Positions 52,612-60,433 of a DNA stretch of 64,000 nucleotides are shown piece by piece. A model generated the notes under the pieces. That model was not told the origin of the DNA and searched no databases. It was given only the letters and a program-made list of their open reading frames with translations. The position numbers and the translations under genes are program-made. Where the stretch lies: positions 1,364,001 to 1,428,000 of the forward strand of contig NZ_CP046175.1 in assembly GCF_009708215.1 (NCBI RefSeq). The letters are read 5' to 3'. The stretch comes from Occultella kanbiaonis (GTDB lineage Bacteria; Actinomycetota; Actinomycetes; Actinomycetales; Beutenbergiaceae). Numbering within the stretch: the first letter of the stretch is position 1; each line of letters begins with the position of its first letter.

Positions 52612-54389
52612 GCGGGAATGACCAGCCCGGCGGCCGCGGCGATGTCCGCCTTCAGGAGCTCCAGGCGGCTCGCCGCCCGCGCGCGGACGGGACCGAGATC
52701 CTCGCCGGGCGCCACCGTCTCGATCACCTCGAGGTAGCACTTGAGCTTCGGCTCGGTGCCGCTCGGCCGCACGATGACGCGGTCGTTCGACTCGGTCAGG
52801 TAGAGCAGCCCGTCCGTGGGCGGCAGGTCGGCGCTGCCCACGGCGAGGTCCACGACCTCGGCGACGGCGGATCCCGCCAGGGTGGTCGGCGGCGCCGTGC
52901 GGAGCCGGTCCTGGGCGGCGGCGATGAGGCCGGGGTCCTCGACCCGGACGGACAGCGGCGCCGTCGCGTGCAGGCCGTGGCGGCGGGCCAGGTCGTCGAG
53001 CACGTCGGTGAGCGTGCGTCCGTGGGCGCGCAGGTCCGCGGCCAGTGCCGCGATCCGGACCGCCGCGGTGATCCCGTCCTTGTCGCGCACGGCTGCCGGG
53101 TCGGTGCAGTAGCCGAGGGCCTCCTCGTAGCCGAAGACGAGTCCGTCCACCCGGCTGATCCACTTGAAGCCGGTGAGTGTGGCCCGGTGCGCGAGCCCAT
53201 GGTGCGCAGCGATCGCCGCCAGCAACCGGGAGGACACGATCGAGTTCGCCAGCACGCCCGGACCGGACGCGCCGTCCGTTGCCCGGCCAGCTGTGGCTGC
53301 CGTGTGGCAGGCCACCGCCTGCTCCCCGAGCAGGGCACCGACCTCGTCGCCGGTGAGCTGACGCCAGCCGGTGGTAGCGGCGGCGTCGGGAACCGCCACC
53401 GAGCAGCGGTCGGCGTCCGGGTCGTTGGCGATGATCAGGTCCGCGCCCACCCGGGCCGCGGTGGCGAAGGCGAGGTCGAGCGCGCCGGGCTCCTCCGGGT
53501 TCGGGAACGCCACGGTCGGGAACGTCGGGTCGGGGTCGGCCTGTTCGGCCACGAGCGTGACGTCCGCGAAGCCCGCCTGCGCCAGCACCCGCCCGGCGAG
53601 GGCGCCACCCACGCCATGCAGCGGGGTGAGGACGATGCGCAGATCGCGAGGGACGCCGTCGGGCACCAGGGCCGTGGCCCTGGCGGCGTACGCGTCGACG
53701 ATGTCGCTGCCGATGACCTCGCGGACGCCGCCGGCCGCGGCGGCGTCGGCCGCCGACCGGGGGACCGACACGACGGAGGGCACCAGCGCGATCCGGGCGG
53801 AGATCTCCGCGTCCGCGGGCGGCACGATCTGGGCGCCCTGCCCGGCATCGGTGACGACCCGGCCACCGAGATAGACCTTGTACCCGTTGTCCTGGGGTGG
53901 GTTGTGGGAGGCGGTGACCATCACGCCGGCGTCGGCGTCGAGGTGCCGCACCGCGAATGCCAGGACCGGGGTGGGCAGCGCCGCAGGCAGCAGGTAGGCG
54001 TGCCCGCCGGCGGCGGCAACCACATCCGCGGTATCCGCGGCGAAGTCGCTGGAGCCGAACCGGGCGTCGTAACCGATGACGACGCGAGGGGCGGGGCCGA
54101 GGGGACCGAGGGCGTCGGTGAGGTAGCGCACCAGGCCGGCCGCGGCCCGGATCACCACGGCCCGGTTCATCCGGTGCGGGCCGGCGCCGAGGGCACCCCG
54201 CAGCCCGGCGGTGCCGAACTCCAGCGGCCCGGAGAACCGGTCCGCGAGCTCGGCCAGGGCATCCCGCTGCTCGCCGGCGCTGAACCCGTCGCCGAGGGCG
54301 ACCTCGAGCAGTTCCCGCAGCTCGTCCGTGGTGGCCGGGTCCGGATCGTCGTCGATCCACGCGCGGGTGGCCGCGAGCAGGTCGCTCAT
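52608..54389 (-). CDS. Phospho-sugar mutase, PGM2-like; probable phosphopentomutase
   Basis: A 593-residue member of the alpha-D-phosphohexomutase superfamily. Domains in order: EFGTAGLRGALGAGPHRMN near residue 57, the active-site serine loop VTASHNPPQDNGYKVYLGG with Ser161, the metal loop IIANDPDADRCSVA, the sugar loop FGYEEALGYC, DKDGITAAVRIA and the phosphate loop VRPSGTEPKLKCYLE. Length and the QDNGYKVY loop match the PGM2/phosphopentomutase group better than the 450-residue phosphomannomutases. It lies directly behind purine nucleoside phosphorylase (1-nt overlap), and no deoB is visible, so interconversion of (deoxy)ribose-1- and 5-phosphate is the likely role. General label phosphomannomutase is the usual automatic call. 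Confidence 0.88.
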   Translation of the reverse strand: MSDLLAATRAWIDDDPDPATTDELRELLEVALGDGFSAGEQRDALAELADRFSGPLEFGTAGLRGALGAGPHRMNRAVVIRAAAGLVRYLTDALGPLGPAPRVVIGYDARFGSSDFAADTADVVAAAGGHAYLLPAALPTPVLAFAVRHLDADAGVMVTASHNPPQDNGYKVYLGGRVVTDAGQGAQIVPPADAEISARIALVPSVVSVPRSAADAAAAGGVREVIGSDIVDAYAARATALVPDGVPRDLRIVLTPLHGVGGALAGRVLAQAGFADVTLVAEQADPDPTFPTVAFPNPEEPGALDLAFATAARVGADLIIANDPDADRCSVAVPDAAATTGWRQLTGDEVGALLGEQAVACHTAATAGRATDGASGPGVLANSIVSSRLLAAIAAHHGLAHRATLTGFKWISRVDGLVFGYEEALGYCTDPAAVRDKDGITAAVRIAALAADLRAHGRTLTDVLDDLARRHGLHATAPLSVRVEDPGLIAAAQDRLRTAPPTTLAGSAVAEVVDLAVGSADLPPTDGLLYLTESNDRVIVRPSGTEPKLKCYLEVIETVAPGEDLGPVRARAASRLELLKADIAAAAGLVIPA

Positions 54390-55267
54390 CACGCGATCCT
54401 GCGGACGATCTCGGCCAGCAGGGCGCCGAGTCGCGGACCGGCGGCGGCGCCGGCGTCGAGGACCTCCGCATGGGACAGCGGGATCGGTGAGATGCCGGCG
54501 GCCAGGTTCGTGACCAGCGAGATCCCGAGGACCTCCAGCCCGGCATGCCGGGCCGCGATCGCCTCCAGCGCGGTGGACATGCCGACCAGGTCGCCGCCGA
54601 GCCGCTTGACCATCGCCACCTCGGCGGGGGTCTCGTAGTGCGGGCCGCGGAACTGGGTGTAGATGCCCTCGTCGAGGGTGCCGTCCACGGACCTCGCCAC
54701 CTCGCGCAGGCGGGCGGAGTAGAGGTCGGTGAGGTCCACGAACGTCGGGCCCTCGAGCGGTGAGGCGCCGGTGAGGTTGAGGTGGTCGCTGATCAGCACG
54801 GGCGTGCCCGGAACCCACTCACGGTGCAGCCCGCCGCACCCGTTCGTGAGCACGATCGTGTGGGCACCGGCGGCTGCGGCCGTGCGTGCCCCGTGCGCGA
54901 CCCGTCGCACGCCACGACCCTCGTAGTAGTGCGTCCGGGCGCCGAGCACCAGGGCGTGGCGGATCTCACCGTCGGCGCCGGTGAACCGCACCGTGCGGAG
55001 GGTGCCGGCGTGCCCGGCCACCCCGGACCGGGAGAAGCCGGGAATGTCCTCGGCGGTGAATTCGGCAACGGTCTCGCCGAGCACGTCCGCCGCTCCACCC
55101 CAGCCGGATCCGAGGACCAGGGCGACGTCATGATGGGGCACGCCGCTGCGGGCGGTGATCGCCGCGGCGGCGGCCGCAGCCGCATCGAACGGATCGGTCG
55201 CCGGGTCGTCCAGGTCGGTGCCAGGGCCGGGATCGGGGGAGGTCACGGGGGCTTCGGTACTGCTCAC
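54389..55267 (-). CDS. punA: Purine nucleoside phosphorylase
   Basis: Phosphorolyses inosine, guanosine and deoxy forms to base plus pentose-1-phosphate. The 292-residue trimeric-type enzyme has ALVLGSGWGGAADVL, the phosphate-site HYYEG in ARTHYYEGRG, VLTNGCGGLHREW, ISDHLNLTG and the motif YTQFRGPHYETPAEVAM. An Asp/Ala/Pro-rich N-terminus of about 20 residues precedes the domain. GTG 55267 has TAGGTT seven bases before it; the ATG at 55366 lies inside the divergent lpdA gene and cannot be the start. Heads an operon with the mutase and ilvA. Confidence 0.95.
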   Translation of the reverse strand: MSSTEAPVTSPDPGPGTDLDDPATDPFDAAAAAAAAITARSGVPHHDVALVLGSGWGGAADVLGETVAEFTAEDIPGFSRSGVAGHAGTLRTVRFTGADGEIRHALVLGARTHYYEGRGVRRVAHGARTAAAAGAHTIVLTNGCGGLHREWVPGTPVLISDHLNLTGASPLEGPTFVDLTDLYSARLREVARSVDGTLDEGIYTQFRGPHYETPAEVAMVKRLGGDLVGMSTALEAIAARHAGLEVLGISLVTNLAAGISPIPLSHAEVLDAGAAAGPRLGALLAEIVRRIA

Positions 55268-55274
55268 GGTGCCG

Positions 55275-55298
55275 AACCTACCTGCGTCACGGCACAAT
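55275..55298. promoter_or_regulatory. Back-to-back leaderless promoters of punA and lpdA
   Basis: Minus strand: TAGGTT (55275-55280) seven bases before the punA GTG. Plus strand: CACAAT (55293-55298) seven bases before the lpdA GTG at 55306. The two start codons are only 38 bp apart, so the -35 region of each overlaps the -10 region of the other and the polymerases must compete. The punA box is convincing; the lpdA box is weak. Confidence 0.55.
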
Positions 55299-55305
55299 GT
55301 CCCAC

Positions 55306-56763
55306 GTGACGAGCACTCCGACTTCGCCCACGACCACCGAGCCCGCGTCCGGAGTCGGGAGGTCATCGACCCGCGAGGGCTCCCGGGTGGTGGTCATCGG
55401 CGGCGGCCCGGGGGGCTACGAGGCCGCGCTCGTGGCCCGGCAGCTCGGCGCCGAGGTCACCGTGGTGGAGCGGCAGGGCATGGGTGGTTCCGCGGTCCTG
55501 ACCGACGTGGTGCCCTCCAAGACCCTGATCGCCACCGCGGAGTGGATGACGGTCACCGAGGAGGCCGCGGACCTGGGGATCCGCCCCACCGGTGGCCACG
55601 CGGGCTCCTTCGAAGCGGACTTCGCGACCGTCGACGCCCGCGTGCTGAACCTCGCGAAGGCGCAGTCGGCGGACATCCGCACCCGCCTGGAACGCGAGGG
55701 CGTGGCCCTGGTGGACGGCGAAGGGCGCATGGACGGCCCGAGCGCGGTGATCGCGAGCACGAGCTACGGCGAGCAGCGGCTCCCCGCGGACGTGGTGCTG
55801 CTCGCCACCGGCGCCCGGCCCCGGGTGCTGCCGACGGCCGTGCCCGACGGCGAACGTATCCTGAACTGGACCCAGCTCTACCAGCTGACCGAGGTGCCCG
55901 AGCGGCTGATCGTGGTGGGCTCGGGCGTCACCGGCGCCGAGTTCGCCGGTGCCTACAACGGCCTCGGTGCCGACGTGGTCCTGGTCTCCAGCCGGGACCG
56001 GGTGTTGCCGGGGGAGGACCCGGACGCCGCCGAGCTCATCGAGACCGTGTTCAAGCGGCGTGGCATGGAGGTGCTCTCGCGCTCGCGGGCCGCCGGAGCC
56101 CGCCGCGTCGGCGACGGCGTCGAGGTGGACCTCGCGGACGGACGCGTCGTGCAGGGCTCGCACTGCCTCATCGCCGTCGGGGCCGTCCCGAACACCGAGG
56201 GCCTGGAACTGGAGGGCGCCGGGGTGAAGGTGAGCGAGTCCGGCCACATCCAGGTGGACCGGGTCTCCCGGACCACGGCCCGGGGCGTCTACGCGGCCGG
56301 CGACTGCACCGGGGTGCTCGCCCTGGCCTCGGTCGCGGCCATGCAGGGCCGGATCGCCATGTGGCACTCCCTCGGCGACGCCGTCTCCCCGCTCGACCTG
56401 AGCCAGGTCTCCGCGAACGTCTTCACGGCCCCGGAGATCGCGACGGTGGGCATCCCCGAGCACCGGATCACCTCCGGCGAGGTGCGCGGCGCGATCACCA
56501 CGCTGCCGTTGGCCCGGAACCCGCGCGCGAAGATGCTCGGCATCCGCGAGGGCTTCGTGAAGATGTTCTCCCACCGTGCCTCGGGCCTGGTCATCGGCGG
56601 TGTGGTGGTGGGACCGCGGGCCAGCGAACTGATCTTCCCGATCACCCTCGCGATCAGCAACCGGCTGACCGTGGACCAGGTGTCCAGCGCGTTCACGGTC
56701 TACCCGTCGCTGTCCGGCAGCATCGCGGAGGCCGCGCGCACGCTGCACGACGCCCGCGGCTGA
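55306..56763 (+). CDS. lpdA: NAD(P)H-quinone reductase of the LpdA type (flavoprotein disulfide reductase without the disulfide)
   Basis: A 485-residue FAD protein of the pyridine-nucleotide-disulfide reductase fold: FAD loop VVVIGGGPGGYEAALVA near residue 28, NAD loop VVGSGVTGAEFAGAYNGLG near 203, YAAGDCTGVLALASVA near 325, and a dimerisation domain from about 355. Where lipoamide dehydrogenases have GGTCLNVGCIPSK, this protein reads GGSAVLTDVVPSK, so both redox cysteines are absent. Mycobacterial LpdA (Rv3303c) has the same lack and acts as a quinone reductase, so that function is likely. GTG 55306 is chosen for its promoter spacing; ATG 55297 would add three residues. Divergent from punA. 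Confidence 0.9.
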   Translation: MTSTPTSPTTTEPASGVGRSSTREGSRVVVIGGGPGGYEAALVARQLGAEVTVVERQGMGGSAVLTDVVPSKTLIATAEWMTVTEEAADLGIRPTGGHAGSFEADFATVDARVLNLAKAQSADIRTRLEREGVALVDGEGRMDGPSAVIASTSYGEQRLPADVVLLATGARPRVLPTAVPDGERILNWTQLYQLTEVPERLIVVGSGVTGAEFAGAYNGLGADVVLVSSRDRVLPGEDPDAAELIETVFKRRGMEVLSRSRAAGARRVGDGVEVDLADGRVVQGSHCLIAVGAVPNTEGLELEGAGVKVSESGHIQVDRVSRTTARGVYAAGDCTGVLALASVAAMQGRIAMWHSLGDAVSPLDLSQVSANVFTAPEIATVGIPEHRITSGEVRGAITTLPLARNPRAKMLGIREGFVKMFSHRASGLVIGGVVVGPRASELIFPITLAISNRLTVDQVSSAFTVYPSLSGSIAEAARTLHDARG

Positions 56764-56816
56764 CGGGACCCACCGGGCCCAGTGGTGCAGCCTCCTCTGC
56801 TGGCCGGTCGAAGGTC

Positions 56817-57542
56817 TCAGTGCCCGACGGCGGCCGGCGCCTCGCGCAGGAGCGTCGCCAGGGTGGTGGCGTCGTGGCTCCCGTTGAAGATCGGCGTGCC
56901 AGGCTGCAGGTGCACGCCGGCGGCGAGGCCGCCGGCGTCGACCGGGTCGAAGCCGAGCCGATCCACGAATCCGCGCACGAGCGCCGTGGCGTCGGCGTCG
57001 TCGCCGGCGACGCCGAGGGCGCGCCGGGCCGGGGCGCCGGCCGGCAGACCCTGTTCCTCGAGCTCGTGGTAGCCGATGTGGTTGAGCGTCTTGACGACCG
57101 CCGAGTGGCTCAGGTGGCGGGCCACCACCTCCGACGTGCTCGGCGCGGCCTCGAGTTCGGGGTTGCGGCCGTCGGTGCTCGGCCAGTAGTTCATGGCGTC
57201 CACGACGACCTTGCCGGCGAGGGTGTCACCGTCGAGCGTGGCGTGTTTGCCCAGCGGCAGGGCCAGGACGACGAGGTCGGCGGACGCGACCGCGTCGGCC
57301 GCCGTGCTCGTGTCCGCGCCCGGCGCCATGATCTGCGCGATCAGGTCGATGAGCGCGGGATCGCCGGACGCGGCCAGCCGCACCCGGTAGCCGGCCCGCA
57401 TCGCCACCCGGGCGATGGCCGTGCCCACCCGGCCGGCACCGAGCACCGCGATGGTGCCCGGCCCGCTCCCGGCGCCGGCGTCGTCCAGCGCGCCAGGGCT
57501 GCCGTCGTCGGGCAGGTCGGCGGACGGGACGTGGTCTGTCAC
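56817..57542 (-). CDS. NADPH:F420 reductase-like oxidoreductase
   Basis: A 241-residue protein with an N-terminal Rossmann domain (TIAVLGAGRVGTAIARVAMRA, about residue 30) of the F420-oxidoreductase/NADP-binding family. VVLALPLGKH, VVVDAMNYWPSTDG and VVKTLNHIGYHELEEQGLP follow as in NADPH-dependent F420 reductase-like proteins. Many members do not use F420, so the substrate is open. GTG 57542 with a GGAG ribosome binding site starts before a 28-residue acidic N-terminus; the earlier in-frame TTG is less likely. Convergent with lpdA. Confidence 0.78.
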   Translation of the reverse strand: MTDHVPSADLPDDGSPGALDDAGAGSGPGTIAVLGAGRVGTAIARVAMRAGYRVRLAASGDPALIDLIAQIMAPGADTSTAADAVASADLVVLALPLGKHATLDGDTLAGKVVVDAMNYWPSTDGRNPELEAAPSTSEVVARHLSHSAVVKTLNHIGYHELEEQGLPAGAPARRALGVAGDDADATALVRGFVDRLGFDPVDAGGLAAGVHLQPGTPIFNGSHDATTLATLLREAPAAVGH

Positions 57543-57616
57543 GGGGCAACTCCGGGTCGGCAGCGGATACGCCTCAATCAACGCTTCCGACGGCGGGGAC
57601 TATTCCGCCAGCGTGA

Positions 57617-57637
57617 CCGGGGCGCCGCCGACCCCGG
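57617..57637 (-). terminator. Possible terminator of the liv operon
   Basis: CCGGGG/CCCCGG inverted repeat (57617-57622 with 57632-57637, 9-nt loop) about 44 bases after the livF stop on the minus strand. The stem is short and has no T tract. The rest of the gap 57543-57680 holds nothing else I recognise. Confidence 0.4.
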
Positions 57638-57680
57638 CGGACCCACTCGCCGAACCCCGGCCAAGGGGGTGGGCGGCCGT

Positions 57681-58400
57681 CTAGCTGTCGCCGCCGAGGT
57701 AGGCCGCCCGGACCGCGGCGTCCCCGGCGAGCTCGGCGCCGGTGCCGGATCGGACGATCTCGCCGGTCTCCAGCAGATAGGCGTGGTCCGCGCGCCGCAG
57801 GGCCTGGGCCGCGTTCTGCTCGACGAGCAGCACCGTCGTGCCCTGGGAGTTGATCTCCTCGATGATCCGGAAGATCTGGTGGATCAGCTTCGGCGCGAGC
57901 CCCATCGAGGGCTCGTCGAGCAGCAGCAGCCGTGGCTGCGCCATCAGAGCGCGGCCGATCGCCAGCATCTGCTGCTCGCCACCCGACAGGTTGCCCGCCG
58001 GCTGCTTGATCCGTTCCTGTAGCCGCGGGAACAACGTGAGCACGCGCTCGAAGTCGGGTGCGAGCGCCGCCGTGCTGCGGTTGCGCCGCACGTACGCGCC
58101 CATCTCGAGGTTCTCGCGCACGGTCATCCCCGGGAAGATCCCGCGGCCCTCGGGCGACTGGCTGATGCCCATCTGCACGCGTCTGTCGGGAGAGACCTTC
58201 GCGAGGTCCTTCCCGTCGTACAGGACCGAGCCGGCCCGGATCTTGCGCAGCCCCGAGATGGTCTTGAGCGTGGTGCTCTTGCCGGCCCCGTTCGCGCCGA
58301 TGAGGGTCACGACGGTGCCCTCGGGGACGTCGAAGCTGAGGTCGCGGATCGCCTCGATGTGCCCGTAGTTGACCGACAGGTCGCGAACCTCAAGAAGCAT
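57681..58400 (-). CDS. livF: Branched-chain amino-acid-type ABC ATPase LivF
   Basis: A 239-residue ATPase with Walker A GANGAGKSTTLKTISGL, signature LSGGEQQMLAIGRAL and Walker B LLLLDEPSMGLAPKL; the QQMLAIGRALM form is diagnostic of LivF. Last gene of the liv operon on the minus strand; its start overlaps livG by 11 bases. Works with LivG at the LivH/LivM channel. Substrates of such HAAT systems include Leu/Ile/Val but also amides and urea. Confidence 0.94.
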   Translation of the reverse strand: MLLEVRDLSVNYGHIEAIRDLSFDVPEGTVVTLIGANGAGKSTTLKTISGLRKIRAGSVLYDGKDLAKVSPDRRVQMGISQSPEGRGIFPGMTVRENLEMGAYVRRNRSTAALAPDFERVLTLFPRLQERIKQPAGNLSGGEQQMLAIGRALMAQPRLLLLDEPSMGLAPKLIHQIFRIIEEINSQGTTVLLVEQNAAQALRRADHAYLLETGEIVRSGTGAELAGDAAVRAAYLGGDS

Positions 58401-59223
58401 CGTCGATCTCCTCCTCGTCCTCGTCCTCGTCGACCCCGAGGTAGGCGGCGATCACGGCTGGGTCGTTCTGCACGTCGGTGGGCGTGCCATCGGCGATCTT
58501 GCGCCCGAACTCCAGCACGACGACGCGGTCGACGGCGCCCATCACGAGCCGCATGTCGTGCTCGATGAGCAGGACCGTGAGCCCTCGGTCACGGATGCTG
58601 CGGATCAGCTCCATCAGCGCCTGCTTCTCGGAGGGGTTGAAGCCCGCGGCAGGCTCGTCGAGGCACAGCAGTTTGGGCCGCGTGGCCATCGCGCGTGCGA
58701 TCTCAAGACGCCGTTGATCGCCGTAGGAGAGGTTGCCGGCCAGTTCGTCGGCGCGGCCGCGCACGCCCACGAAGTCCAGCAGCTCGTGTGCGATCTCCCG
58801 TCCGGCGGCTTCCTCGCGTCGGTATCTGGGGAGCCCGAGCAGTGCGGCGATCGGGCCGGTACTGTGCTGCGCGTCGGCGCCGACCATCACGTTCTCGAAC
58901 GCCGTCATCGCCTTGAACAGGCGAATGTTCTGGAAGGTCCGAGCCATGCCTCGCTTCGCGATCCGGTACCGCTTCATGCCCGAGGTGACCTCGCCGTCGA
59001 ACGTCACGGTCCCCTGGGTCGGTTGGTAGATCCCCGTCATCACGTTGAACGCGGTGGTCTTGCCCGCTCCGTTGGGCCCGATGAGGCCGAGGATCTCGCC
59101 GCGGTCGATGTGGAAGTCGACGGCGTCGAGTGCCGTCACACCGCCGAACCGCAGCGTCACCTCGTTCATCGAGAGCAGGGCGTCGCCGGCCGGGGCCGGG
59201 TCCGGCGCAGCTGCCTCAGCCAC
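58390..59223 (-). CDS. livG: Branched-chain amino-acid-type ABC ATPase LivG
   Basis: A 277-residue ATPase with Walker A GPNGAGKTTAFNVMTGIY, the long LivG insert around MARTFQNIRLFKAMTAFENV, signature LSYGDQRRLEIARAM and Walker B LLCLDEPAAGFNPSE. The open frame continues upstream, but GTG 59223 has a GGGGGAGG ribosome binding site and overlaps the livM stop by 8 bases; another start at the MNEVTLRF Met is possible. An acidic tail (DEDEDEEEIDDAS) ends the protein. Confidence 0.94.
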   Translation of the reverse strand: MAEAAAPDPAPAGDALLSMNEVTLRFGGVTALDAVDFHIDRGEILGLIGPNGAGKTTAFNVMTGIYQPTQGTVTFDGEVTSGMKRYRIAKRGMARTFQNIRLFKAMTAFENVMVGADAQHSTGPIAALLGLPRYRREEAAGREIAHELLDFVGVRGRADELAGNLSYGDQRRLEIARAMATRPKLLCLDEPAAGFNPSEKQALMELIRSIRDRGLTVLLIEHDMRLVMGAVDRVVVLEFGRKIADGTPTDVQNDPAVIAAYLGVDEDEDEEEIDDAS

Positions 59224-60433
59224 GGTCCTCCCCCTTCTCTTCGCGCGGGGCCACGCCCGCGTCCGTACCGTCGCTCGCGTCCGCGCCGTCGCCCGCCACG
59301 GCGGCATCGCTCGTCTCCAGCGCCTCGATCGCCTCTTCCATCTTCTGTGCTCGCACGGTGCGCCGTGGTGGCAGCAGACCCTGCGGCCGGTAGGTCGCGA
59401 GCACCACCAGGGCGATGCCGAACACGAGCACCCGCCATTGCTCGAAGCCACGGAACCGCTCCGGCAGGTAGGCCACGACGATCGCGCCGAGCAGCACGCC
59501 CCACCGGTTCCCCTGGCCACCGACCACCACCGCGGAGATGAACAGGATCGACAGGAGCAACGTGAACGTCTCCGGGTTGATGAATCCCTGTCGCCCCGCG
59601 AACAACGCACCCGCGATGCCACCGACGAACGCACCGAGCGCGAACGCGAGCAGCTTGAACCGGAAGGTGGGCACCCCCATCAGCTCGGCGGCGTCCTCGT
59701 CCTCGCGGGTGGCTTCCCAGGCGCGGCCCACCCGCGAGTTCTTGACCCGCCGGTCGGCCAGCATGATGAGGATGACGAAGGTGAGTGCGAGCCAGTAGTA
59801 CGGCGTGATGTCCAGCACCCCGAACACCAGGAACGTGCTGGTGTTGTCGAGGTCCACCAGTGGCACACCGGTGCTCCAGTCGAGGTGCGGCAGCTCGAAC
59901 AGCGGGATGCTGGGCGGTCTCGCGATTCCGGAGATGCCGGGAGCGCCCCCCAACCACTCCTGGTTGATGAGGTTGAGCCGCACGATCTCGCCGAATCCGA
60001 GCGTCACGATCGCCAGGTAGTCGCCGCGGACCCGCAGCGTCGGCCACCCCAGCAGTACGCCGGAGACCATCGTGATGATGATCGCGGCCGGCAGGCTGGC
60101 CAACCACGTCCAGGTCGCATGCTCCGACGTCAGGATGCCCACCGTGTAGGCACCGATCGCGTAGAAACCCACGTAGCCGAGGTCGAGCAGGCCAGCGTAG
60201 CCGACCACGATGTTGAGCCCGAGCGCGATGAGCGCGTAGACGGCCACGGTGAAGAGCACGCCGCTGAAGTCGGTGCCGGGCGGGCTGATGAACGGCGGGT
60301 TGAGCAGCGGCAGCAGGTAGCAGAACAGTGCGAGCGCGACGAGCAGCAGGATCTGGCCCCAGCGCGGCATCGCCCGCATGCGCTCGCGCAGGCCGATCCT
60401 ACGGCGGCGGGGGCGCACCGCATTCGTGCTCAT
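59216..60433 (-). CDS. livM: Branched-chain amino-acid-type ABC permease LivM
   Basis: A 405-residue permease with about ten membrane segments; GLNIVVGYAGLLDLGYVGFYAIGAYT is the family's conserved segment, and NSRVGRAWEATREDEDAAELMGV is the cytoplasmic ATPase-contact loop. The last 45 residues (after RPQGLLPPRRTVRAQ) form an acidic Asp/Glu/Ala-rich tail not usual in LivM. ATG overlaps the livH stop (ATGA). Confidence 0.94.
   Translation of the reverse strand: MSTNAVRPRRRRIGLRERMRAMPRWGQILLLVALALFCYLLPLLNPPFISPPGTDFSGVLFTVAVYALIALGLNIVVGYAGLLDLGYVGFYAIGAYTVGILTSEHATWTWLASLPAAIIITMVSGVLLGWPTLRVRGDYLAIVTLGFGEIVRLNLINQEWLGGAPGISGIARPPSIPLFELPHLDWSTGVPLVDLDNTSTFLVFGVLDITPYYWLALTFVILIMLADRRVKNSRVGRAWEATREDEDAAELMGVPTFRFKLLAFALGAFVGGIAGALFAGRQGFINPETFTLLLSILFISAVVVGGQGNRWGVLLGAIVVAYLPERFRGFEQWRVLVFGIALVVLATYRPQGLLPPRRTVRAQKMEEAIEALETSDAAVAGDGADASDGTDAGVAPREEKGEDRG

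Noticed and set aside
51334-54546. Apparent 1070-residue fusion extending ilvA upstream
   Set aside because: The upstream part is a shadow of the mutase gene in another frame; ilvA has its own ATG at 52611 overlapping the mutase stop.
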